A DNA stretch of 40,199 nucleotides, from assembly GCA_013822265.1 (NCBI GenBank), contig PNKD01000024.1, forward strand, positions 1 through 40,199. The letters run 5' to 3'. Positions within the stretch are counted from its first letter, which is position 1. Each line of letters begins with the position of its first letter. The translations under genes were made by a program, and so were the position numbers. Source of the stretch: Leptothrix sp. (in: b-proteobacteria) (GTDB lineage: Bacteria > Pseudomonadota > Gammaproteobacteria > Burkholderiales > Burkholderiaceae_C). Of the stretch, positions 8,687 to 16,042 are shown in pieces. A model generated the notes under the pieces. The model did no database searches, was not told where the DNA came from, and worked only from the letters and a program-made list of their open reading frames with translations.

Positions 8687-9085
8687 CCAGTACAACCGGC
8701 AGTCGACAGCCAAGTTCGAGCAGGTGCGCGACTTCATCGTCCTGCACTACCGCGCCACGGCTCGCGACGACTCGCCGTCCTGGAACCCCTGCCGCACGAT
8801 AGAGATACCTGACGGCCCGCGCCGCCGCGTGGTGCTCGAGCAGCCACGGCCGCGTCCTGCGCACCGGCGGAGAGCTCTTCGGCGAGACCACCTGGATGCA
8901 GGTGATGATCGGCCAGGGCATCCACCCGCGCAGCGACCACCCCATGGTGGACAGCACGCCGAGCGCAGCGGTGTCCGTGATGCTGGACAACGTGAAGTCG
9001 GTCGTGCGCCAGGTGGTGCGTGGGCATGCCCACGCACGAGGCCTTCATCGCCGCGCACTGCAAGGCGGCGCCGCCGGCCTCAGAG
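8687..9085 (+). pseudogene. Tryptophan halogenase family 3' relic
   Basis: Three frames together read as the C-terminal part of a flavin-dependent tryptophan halogenase: FEQVRDFIVLHYRATARDDS and PSWNPCRTIEIPD (8705-8810), then GELFGETTWMQVMIGQGIHP and SDHPMVD (8865-8955), then MPTHEAFIAAHCKA (9023-9066). The FAD-binding N-terminal two-thirds is absent, and at least two frameshifts separate the pieces. In many Gram-negatives this family is encoded inside polysaccharide-utilisation regions beside TonB-dependent receptors; here it abuts the glucan locus. It is clearly non-functional. Confidence 0.75.
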
Positions 9086-9192
9086 CCCCTTGGCGCCCTC
9101 GACGCGAGTCCCGAAAGGCCAACCGCCGCACGGCCCGAAGACCCTGCGGCGTTGCGTGACGGGCACCTTGCGGCGCCCGTGCGGTCAATCCC

Positions 9193-11958
9193 TCACGGGA
9201 TGTTCGTGAAGCCGATCGGACCCAGGTTCAGGCCACTGGACCACGACGGCGTCGCGCCCGGGTTGGCATTGACGAAGTTGAAGCTGCTGGCCGGCACCGT
9301 GACCGCCACGCGCGACAGCTTGGACAGCACCGCCGCGGCCGCCGTGCCTGCGGTGTCGGTGCCGCACACGCCCTTGACCGTCCAGCCGCTGGTCAGGCCG
9401 ATCTTGTAGGCCGAGCCGGCGCCGATCTTCTGGTTGGCCGTGAAGGTCTTGCTGATCTCGGTGCCGCCCGAACCCGTGGCCGTGCAGCCCGTCACCTTGG
9501 GCCCGGACAGCACGACTTCCAGCACCGGGTTCAGGTTCGACTGCTGGTACTGCTCGGCCGGGCCCCAGGCCCTGAACTTCAGGCTCGCATAGCCGCTGAC
9601 GTCGACGGTGCCGTTGTTCGGCGCATTCGCGAACAGGCCCAGGTAGGACGACGCGAAGGTCGAGGCGGGTGCGGTGAGCACGAAGTAGCGGAAGAAGTTG
9701 GGCGTGCCGCCGGGGTCCAGCGAGGTGCCGACGATCCAGCCGTTTTCGTCCAGCTTCTGCGCCGTGGTGCTCAGCAGGGTGTCGTTGTAGTAGCCGATGC
9801 TGCCGTTGGCCACCACGCCGTCGGTGCGGCCGCCCGGCCAGGCCGCGAGGTTGCCCAGCGTGTCGCGGCTGCCGATGTAGTCACCCGCATAGATCGCTTC
9901 GCCGGCAGCGAAGATGCCCTTGGCGTCGCCGGTGCTGATGGACATCGTCACCGCGCCGCCGGAGCCCATTTCGCCGCCGGCACCACCGCCGCCGCCGGTC
10001 GGCGCCAGGGCGCCGGAGAACCGGATGTCGTCGACGAAGTAGGTCTCTCCCGCCGCCGGGGCCAGCTTGCCCAGGTTGGGCAGGAACACGACGTCGGGGT
10101 AGCTCTTCGTGGTGTCGATGCCGGTGATGACCCAGCTCAAGGTCTGCCAGCCCGCGACCACCTGCTGGCTGGCCTGGATCTCGGCCGAGGCGATGCCCGC
10201 GCCCTCCATCTTGAGCACGATGGGGATGCCTGCGGCCGGCGAGTACACCCTGGCCGTGATGGTCTTGTCGGTGGCGGTGAAGATCGGCGCGGCCGTCGTG
10301 ACCTTGGCACCGGCCCACACCTTGCCGCCCGAGCGCAGGATCTTCAGTGCCTTGCCCGTGGCCCCGCCCGCGGGCGGGGCTGCGTCGATGGCGCTGCCTT
10401 CGCCGCCGTCGAAGCCCACGAAGGCCAGCGGCGGGGCTTCGTCGAACGAGGCCATCAGCGCGCCGGTGCCGCCACCGCCGCCGCCTGCCGCATTGCCGAA
10501 GTAGATGTTGTCGACGTACAGCGTGCCGGCCACGTTCGGCTCGAGCTTGATCTGGATGATCGCGGTCTTGTCGGGCACCGTGTACTGCGCCAGGTCGATG
10601 TCGATGCCATTCCAGTTGCCCGGCGTCACGGCCTTGGTGACGGCATTTTCCTTGGCGCCGCCGCTGACGATCGACACCTTCACGCTGGTGATGTCGGGCG
10701 AGAAGAAGTCCAGGTGCAGCGTCGCCTTGCCCGACACGTCCTGCGGCGTGCCCGACCAGTCGATGCCCTGGTACAGCGCCGAGCCGCCGAAGACGTACTT
10801 CAGCGACTTGTTGCCGGCGATGGTGGGCTCGCTGCCGATCACCGGGGGGTTCTGGCCCCAGTTGGGCAATGTGTCGACGCCGGCGATCACCGCCGCGTCG
10901 CTGTAGATCACGGTCGAGCCGGCCGGGATGGCGGTCGTCGGTGCGCAGGTCGGGTCGGTGGTGCCGCAGACGCCGCCGCCGCCACCACCACCACCGCCGG
11001 CTGCGCCGGGAACGAAGATCAGGTCGTCGAAGTAGTAGGTCTTGGACACCGCCTGGGCTTTGGGCCGGCCGAAGTCGAAGAAGATCGTCGCCTTGTTGTA
11101 GTTGAAGGCCAGGTTCAGCGCCGAGGTGCCGGCCGCCTGGTTGGCGAAATTGAACGTCAGGGTCTGCCAGCCCGCCGCGGTGGTCACGGTGGCCTCGGTC
11201 TCGACCGACTTGTTCGGGTCGGCGCTGTCCTCGACCTTCAGGCGCACCGGGATGCCGGCGTCGGGCGACCAGACGCGCACCGACATGCGGGTGTCGGTGG
11301 TGTTGAAGGGGATCTTGGGCGCGTAGCCCAGTTGCACGCCGTTGCGCGTGTCGGTGATGGTCGTGCCGGCGTAGCTTTCCGCCCCCGCGGCGCGCACCAC
11401 CTTGGCCACCTTGTTGGCGGCGTTCGTCGGGTCGGCCACGATGCTCGAGTCTTCGGCACCGCCGAAGCCGGTCAGCCCATAACCCACGTCGGCCACGTCG
11501 AAGCCGATCGGCAGCGACATCTGCGTGCGCACCACCGTCTCGAAGGCCTGCTGGGAGCTGGTGAGCACGTTGCCGTTGCCCAGAGCGTCGAGCGCGGCTT
11601 TGGCCGGCACGCTGAGCACGATCGTGCCGGTGCTGTTCGGCGTCGGGCTCACCACCAGCGTGGCACGCGTGCCGCCGACGCGCGTGAAGGTGCCCTTGGT
11701 GCCCCCGGTCACGGTCACGTCGTCGGCCGTGAAGCTGGTGCCGACGTCCTCGTTGAAGGCGAAGGTGAAGGTCACGTCTCCCGTGGCGGTGGCGTCGGCC
11801 ACGCTGTCGGTAATGGTCACGACGGGGCCGGTGGTGTCCGCTGGCGCGCCGGGCGCGGGCGGTGGCGGCTCGCCCGTGCCGCCGCCGCACGCGGCGAGCA
11901 TGAGCGAAGCAGCCAGCGCCGTGGCGTTGAGCAAGTGGGGCGAGCGGCGGGTCTTCAT
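9193..11958 (-). CDS. Surface lipoprotein with Ig-like and carbohydrate-binding-like modules
   Basis: This 921-residue protein has a lipoprotein signal ending in LAAC (lipidated Cys24) followed by a Gly/Pro linker. Domains in order are a bacterial Ig-like domain (about 41-145, DTTGPVVTITDS start), a jelly-roll-like module (about 150-317), a second (about 347-488, ending YVDNIYFG), a third (about 501-649, ending YFVDDIRFSG) and a distinct C-terminal module (about 665-921). Poly-glycine linkers separate the modules. Modules 1 and 3 both carry a GWQTL segment and a terminal DD-I-F strand typical of carbohydrate-binding folds. No glycosidase motif is seen, so a glycan-capture role at the cell surface is inferred. 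The start at 11958 is chosen because upstream in-frame codons overlap the promoter and operator. It is transcribed alone from the promoter at 12073-12118. Confidence 0.75.
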   Translation of the reverse strand: MKTRRSPHLLNATALAASLMLAACGGGTGEPPPPAPGAPADTTGPVVTITDSVADATATGDVTFTFAFNEDVGTSFTADDVTVTGGTKGTFTRVGGTRATLVVSPTPNSTGTIVLSVPAKAALDALGNGNVLTSSQQAFETVVRTQMSLPIGFDVADVGYGLTGFGGAEDSSIVADPTNAANKVAKVVRAAGAESYAGTTITDTRNGVQLGYAPKIPFNTTDTRMSVRVWSPDAGIPVRLKVEDSADPNKSVETEATVTTAAGWQTLTFNFANQAAGTSALNLAFNYNKATIFFDFGRPKAQAVSKTYYFDDLIFVPGAAGGGGGGGGGVCGTTDPTCAPTTAIPAGSTVIYSDAAVIAGVDTLPNWGQNPPVIGSEPTIAGNKSLKYVFGGSALYQGIDWSGTPQDVSGKATLHLDFFSPDITSVKVSIVSGGAKENAVTKAVTPGNWNGIDIDLAQYTVPDKTAIIQIKLEPNVAGTLYVDNIYFGNAAGGGGGGTGALMASFDEAPPLAFVGFDGGEGSAIDAAPPAGGATGKALKILRSGGKVWAGAKVTTAAPIFTATDKTITARVYSPAAGIPIVLKMEGAGIASAEIQASQQVVAGWQTLSWVITGIDTTKSYPDVVFLPNLGKLAPAAGETYFVDDIRFSGALAPTGGGGGAGGEMGSGGAVTMSISTGDAKGIFAAGEAIYAGDYIGSRDTLGNLAAWPGGRTDGVVANGSIGYYNDTLLSTTAQKLDENGWIVGTSLDPGGTPNFFRYFVLTAPASTFASSYLGLFANAPNNGTVDVSGYASLKFRAWGPAEQYQQSNLNPVLEVVLSGPKVTGCTATGSGGTEISKTFTANQKIGAGSAYKIGLTSGWTVKGVCGTDTAGTAAAAVLSKLSRVAVTVPASSFNFVNANPGATPSWSSGLNLGPIGFTNIP

Positions 11959-12072
11959 GGCGGTGTGTCCTGGGGTGATGTGCCGCCCGGCGTGCAGCCG
12001 GTCGGCGGGGTCGGTCTCGGTGCGCGATGTGCCGGCGGCAACAGGGGTCATCGCGCGCTGTGCAGAAATGGC

Positions 12073-12118
12073 TGAAAGCGCTTTCATAAGTATGCGCAGC
12101 CGCGGGCAGGCTTGGCAA
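12073..12118 (-). promoter_or_regulatory. Promoter with LacI-type operator for the surface lipoprotein gene
   Basis: Read on the minus strand, TTGCCA (12113-12118) is followed by an 18-base spacer and CATACT (12089-12094), then the perfect 14-base palindrome TGAAAGCGCTTTCA at 12073-12086. The operator covers the expected transcription start, so repressor binding should block initiation. The same arrangement occurs at two other promoters of the locus. Confidence 0.75.
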
Positions 12119-12157
12119 GGGCGAATGCCCCCTGGCTTTCCCGTAGCTGCGCGCCCA

Positions 12158-14461
12158 TCAGTTCGCGGCGCCGAGGCGGCCCAGCGCGCCCGGCGCCACC
12201 GTCAGCCGCTTGCCATCGCTGAACTTCACCTCCAGCGGCGCCTTGCGTGCATTGAAGGCCAGGTAGGTACGGCTGCCGTCGGCGCGCTTGAACACCGCGT
12301 GCAGCGGGGTGTCGGCGGTGACGCTGAAGTCGGGCGTGCCCATGGCCTGGAGGTTGAGCATGAAGTGCAGCGTGTAGCTGCGCGACGCGCCCAGTTCCAC
12401 CGAGCCCCAGCGCTCCCAGGTCTTCAGCGCCTCGGCGGGGTCGGCCAGTGCCAGGTACTGCGCGAACACGTCCTGCCAGATGTCCTTGGGCGGCGGCGGG
12501 CTGGGCTTCTTGGCGATGCGGTTCCACAGCGCGGTCTCGGCCGGCAGGGTGCCCAGGCTGCGCTTGACGAAGGCCGGGTCGCGGCCCAGGTAGGTGTGCG
12601 CCGTGGTCACGGGCAGCAGGTTGATGCCCTTGATCTGCCGCGGGTCGTCTATCCACCAGGTGTCGTGACGGTACATGCCGCCGAAGACATGGCTGACCTC
12701 GGCGTTCTTGTACTCGGGCGCGAACACCTGGCCGTGGATGTCGAACCAGTAGTGATTGACGGCCTCGATCTCGTTGGTGTAGAGGTAGACGCCGAGGTCG
12801 CGCAGCGCCTTGTTGCCCGTCACCTCGCCCCACTGGATGAGCCCGGCCCAGGCGTTGATGGCTTCCGAAGACGATTCGTTGTTGTTGCCGAACTCGCCCA
12901 CGCCAATGCCGTTGGCCCAGGTGTGGGCCTCGTAGGCGTCCCAGTTGCGCAGGAAGGGGAAGTCGGCGCGGCCGCGCTCGGTGGTGGCGATGTCGGCGAT
13001 CAGCAGCTCGATCATGGCGCCCCAGCGGTCCTTGGCGATCCAGGCCGGGTCGCGCAGCGCCACCTCGGCGGCCACGCGGATGAAGTAGCCGAACCAGAAC
13101 TGGTGGTCGTTGATCTCGGTGACGGCGAAGAACTCTTCGGGGTAGATGTTCACCACGCCCAGCGCCTTGTCGTACTGCACGTAGCCGCGGTCGCTGTTGC
13201 CGCCCAGCCACTCCTCGGCGCGCTTCTTCAACAGGTCGAGCAGGCGGTCTCGGCCGGCGTGGTCGCCCTGCTGCTCGAAGACCTCGGCCAGCTTCAGCGT
13301 GCGCTGCAGGCCCTTGCCCGCCCAGTAGGCGCTCTTGCCTTCGCGCTGCAGTTCACGGCCCGCAGTGGCGAGATCCTTCTGCATCAGGTCCTTGAGCTCG
13401 TCCAGGCGCGGCGACGCGGTGATGGCGGGCCAATAGGGCACGAAACCGTTGTAGGTGGTGGTGGTCTTGAACTGCGATGCGGCCAGCAGGCGCAGCTTGC
13501 CGCGCACGGTGTCGAAGCTGGGCCCGAGCCTGCCGTCGACCGAGGCGTTCCTGAACCACTGGTGCGGGTACAGGCCCAGCAGCGGGCCGTTGTCGGGGCC
13601 TTCCATCACCTTCGTCGTGGCCTTGAAGGTGGTCTCGACCTGGCTGGCGGCTTCGTCGTAGCGCCATTCAACGCGTGTCTGCTGGATGAAGGCGTAGGCG
13701 TGGCGCGTGAAGAGGGCCAGCGTCTCGGCCTTGTCGTCGGGCAACCCGGCCACCGACAGGTAGCCGGCGCCCGCAGGCAAGCGTGCGATCCACTCGGTGG
13801 GCGACACCTGCTCCCACTTCACGCCGGTGGGGCCGAAAAGTGCGTAGGCCTTGGCCCCCAGCTTCAACGCCAGCACGCGCGGGTCGGCTTCGCCGTGCAG
13901 GCGCTGGCCGGCGGCAGGCAGGCGCACACGCAGGTCGCCGCGCGTGATCTGGAGCGCCGCGTAGGGGTGGCCGCGGGCCACCGTGGTGCGCATGTCGTCG
14001 GTGCCGCGCGCCATCGAGATGTCTACCGACCAGTCATCGGCGCCGGCCAGCTTGGCGGTGCCGGGTTCGAACGCGACGGGCGCGATGAGCAGCGGGTCGC
14101 GGTGCGGGAAGCGGATCTCGACGTCCTGGCGCACGCTGGTCACGGCTTCCTTGGACGGCAGCGCGAATTCCAGGCCGGCGGGCGTGGCCTTCACGGTGAT
14201 CGGCTGCACGAAGATGGCTTCGGGCTTGGGGTTGAAGACCAGCGTCGAATACCACTGGCTGGTGGGCGCTGCGCGCTGGAGCATGGCCTCGGTGCGGAAC
14301 GGCGCCGGCGGCACGGCCTTGTCGCCCGACTTGGGCGACAGGTAGTAGGTGCCCGCACCCAGCTTCACCGGCTGCGCCGTGGCCGGTAGGGCCACGGCCA
14401 GCAGCGCCAGGGCGGCCAGGCCATGCCACAGCGCCGGACGACGGGTCAGCGTCGGAATCAT
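12158..14461 (-). CDS. Secreted GH81 endo-beta-1,3-glucanase
   Basis: The 767-residue protein carries a cleavable signal peptide (hydrophobic LAALALLAVALPATA, cleavage near residue 30) and a full GH81 domain. GH81 enzymes cut long beta-1,3-glucan chains internally with inversion. The expected catalytic features are present: EINDHQFWFGYFI with acid D452, and GNNNESSSEAINAW with E529 and E533, one of which acts as base. A carbohydrate-contact WFRNASVDG region lies earlier, and no extra binding module is fused. The ATG at 14461 is chosen over one five codons upstream because AAAGG is correctly spaced before it. It is divergent from the outer-membrane protein operon and has its own operator at 14506. 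Release to periplasm or medium is likely. Confidence 0.88.
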   Translation of the reverse strand: MIPTLTRRPALWHGLAALALLAVALPATAQPVKLGAGTYYLSPKSGDKAVPPAPFRTEAMLQRAAPTSQWYSTLVFNPKPEAIFVQPITVKATPAGLEFALPSKEAVTSVRQDVEIRFPHRDPLLIAPVAFEPGTAKLAGADDWSVDISMARGTDDMRTTVARGHPYAALQITRGDLRVRLPAAGQRLHGEADPRVLALKLGAKAYALFGPTGVKWEQVSPTEWIARLPAGAGYLSVAGLPDDKAETLALFTRHAYAFIQQTRVEWRYDEAASQVETTFKATTKVMEGPDNGPLLGLYPHQWFRNASVDGRLGPSFDTVRGKLRLLAASQFKTTTTYNGFVPYWPAITASPRLDELKDLMQKDLATAGRELQREGKSAYWAGKGLQRTLKLAEVFEQQGDHAGRDRLLDLLKKRAEEWLGGNSDRGYVQYDKALGVVNIYPEEFFAVTEINDHQFWFGYFIRVAAEVALRDPAWIAKDRWGAMIELLIADIATTERGRADFPFLRNWDAYEAHTWANGIGVGEFGNNNESSSEAINAWAGLIQWGEVTGNKALRDLGVYLYTNEIEAVNHYWFDIHGQVFAPEYKNAEVSHVFGGMYRHDTWWIDDPRQIKGINLLPVTTAHTYLGRDPAFVKRSLGTLPAETALWNRIAKKPSPPPPKDIWQDVFAQYLALADPAEALKTWERWGSVELGASRSYTLHFMLNLQAMGTPDFSVTADTPLHAVFKRADGSRTYLAFNARKAPLEVKFSDGKRLTVAPGALGRLGAAN

Positions 14462-14505
14462 TGCGTTGCCTTTCATGCAGAGACTGCCTGCGCGGTCATT
14501 GTTTG

Positions 14506-14519
14506 TGAAAGCGCTTTCA
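14506..14519 (-). promoter_or_regulatory. LacI-type operator upstream of the GH81 gene
   Basis: A perfect TGAAAGCGCTTTCA palindrome lies 45 bases upstream of the GH81 start codon. I could not place convincing -35/-10 hexamers for the minus-strand promoter, so only the operator is called. It is 131 bases from the identical operator at 14637, start to start, so looping between the pair by one tetrameric repressor is possible. Confidence 0.75.
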
Positions 14520-14605
14520 GCTTGACCCCGCGTTTACCCGAATGACTGACGAGAACAAGACCCCAGCCCTGGCAGGCGCGAGGGTAAATACGCAGCACGT
14601 ACGCG

Positions 14606-14650
14606 TTGACGCGGCGGCACCGACGCCCGTATTCTCTGAAAGCGCTTTCA
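14606..14650 (+). promoter_or_regulatory. Promoter with LacI-type operator for the plus-strand operon
   Basis: TTGACG (14606-14611), an 18-base spacer and TATTCT (14630-14635) are followed at 14637-14650 by the perfect palindrome TGAAAGCGCTTTCA. The operator sits on the expected start point. This signal excludes the in-frame upstream start at 14606 for the following gene and fixes its start at 14684. Confidence 0.8.
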
Positions 14651-14683
14651 ACGCAACCCATCCAGCCCGAGGTGGCCTGTCCT

Positions 14684-16027
14684 ATGCAGCAAGAACTTTC
14701 CCGTCCACGGCGTGCCCCGATCCGCCAGGCCAAACGGCCGCGACTTCTGGTCCTCAGCGCGCTGGTCGCGCTGGGTCTGGGTGCGGCCGCGTCGGCCCAT
14801 GCCTTCGAGTACGGCCCCTTCAGCCTGACCGGCTTTGCCAAGGTCAACCTGGGCTATGTCAGCAATGGTTGCGAGGGCTGCCAGCGCGACCCCGCGGCCG
14901 GGCGCCAGTTCGTCTGGGCCGACGACCTGGTCTACGGCAAGAAGTACGGCGGCCTGACCACCGACAGCGTGCTGTTCCAACCCATCCTGGGCGTCAAGTT
15001 CGACCTGCCGCAGGGCTTCAAGTTCTCAGCTGCCTACTCGCAGCGCTTCCGCGACGGCAAGGCCGACCTGCCCGGCGTGGTCTACGAGCGCAGCGCCACG
15101 CTCGTGCACGAGTACTACGGCACCGTGCAGATCGGCAACTTCCTCGCGCGCGGTTGGAACCGGCCCGACTTCCCCTACGCGTACGATCTCAGCCAGACCG
15201 CGTTCAGCGATTCCGGCGCAGCCTACGGCATTCTGACCAAGGCCATGCGCTACACCTCGCGCCCGCTCTACGTCGCCGACGGCAACCTGGTGCTGGAAGC
15301 TTCCTACGACCAGGGCGACACCAACTTCAAGCGCAACAAGCCGCGCCTGTTCGAGATGTGGGCGCTGTGGGCGCGCGGCCCGCTGGTCGTCGAGGCCATA
15401 GCGCAGACCTCGCGCAACGGCCCGCCGGTGGCGTTCGCCAAGGCGCCCTTCACCGGCCTGACACCCTTCCCCGAGCGCGACGACGTGTTGCTCAACGGCA
15501 GCGGCCAGGGCATGTTCATGCTGCTGGGCAAGTACCAGATCGGCACTGCCTACGAAGTCTCGGGCGGGCTGCGCTTCAACCGGTGGAGCGGCTCCTACGC
15601 CGTGCCGGTGACGCAGGGTGCGCTGGCGCAGTGGAACAACCCCTTCAACGTCGACTGGGGTGGTGTGGATGCCAACGGCGTGCCCAACCCCGGCTACCCG
15701 GCGCGCTCCACCGACCTGCTGCTCGGCCTGCGCAAGTACGTCAACCCGAAGCTGGAGGGCTACGTCAGCATGACTTACCTGGGCAAGGCCAAGACCGCCA
15801 ACCCCAGCGAGCGCGGGCAGAGCAACTCCGCGCTGTTCGTCAGCGTCGGCGCGCGCTACGCCATCGGCGGCGGCCTCACGGTGTCGGGTTCGCTCAGCGC
15901 GGTGGGTTATGCCCGCAAAGGCCTGGCGCCACTGAGCATGCCGGCCCACAACGCCTTCTCGAACGTCGACTCCCGCATTGCCAACCGTGGCAACTGGTTG
16001 TCGGTCGACGCGTTCTACCTGTTCTGA
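14684..16027 (+). CDS. Outer-membrane beta-barrel protein (porin-like)
   Basis: This 447-residue protein has a basic, arginine-rich N-terminus, a hydrophobic signal (LLVLSALVALGLGAAASAHA, cleavage near residue 40) and then alternating amphipathic strands typical of an outer-membrane barrel. It ends with FYLF, a C-terminal aromatic as used for barrel insertion. Cysteines in NGCEGCQ near the mature N-terminus could form a loop disulphide. I do not recognise a close named family; it is not a TonB-dependent receptor because there is no plug domain or TonB box and it is too short. As first gene of the operon with GH17 and GH30 enzymes, it is a candidate channel for beta-glucan oligosaccharides (inference). 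The start at 14684 has a GAGGTGG site upstream. Confidence 0.7.
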   Translation: MQQELSRPRRAPIRQAKRPRLLVLSALVALGLGAAASAHAFEYGPFSLTGFAKVNLGYVSNGCEGCQRDPAAGRQFVWADDLVYGKKYGGLTTDSVLFQPILGVKFDLPQGFKFSAAYSQRFRDGKADLPGVVYERSATLVHEYYGTVQIGNFLARGWNRPDFPYAYDLSQTAFSDSGAAYGILTKAMRYTSRPLYVADGNLVLEASYDQGDTNFKRNKPRLFEMWALWARGPLVVEAIAQTSRNGPPVAFAKAPFTGLTPFPERDDVLLNGSGQGMFMLLGKYQIGTAYEVSGGLRFNRWSGSYAVPVTQGALAQWNNPFNVDWGGVDANGVPNPGYPARSTDLLLGLRKYVNPKLEGYVSMTYLGKAKTANPSERGQSNSALFVSVGARYAIGGGLTVSGSLSAVGYARKGLAPLSMPAHNAFSNVDSRIANRGNWLSVDAFYLF

Positions 16028-16042
16028 GTCCGAGGTTTCCCC

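Noticed and set aside
9159..9180. ACGGGC/GCCCGT stem downstream of the surface lipoprotein gene as terminator
   Set aside because: Only six pairs with a ten-base loop and no T tract on the gene's strand.
11959..12087. Start of the surface lipoprotein at 12087
   Set aside because: That codon lies on the operator/-10 region, and the lipoprotein signal begins properly at 11958.
11525..14389. Very long open frame (954 codons) on the plus strand opposite the lipoprotein and GH81 genes
   Set aside because: It is antisense to two well-recognised genes, has low-complexity Arg/Gly/His/Val-rich composition and no domain; GC-rich codon bias keeps such frames open.
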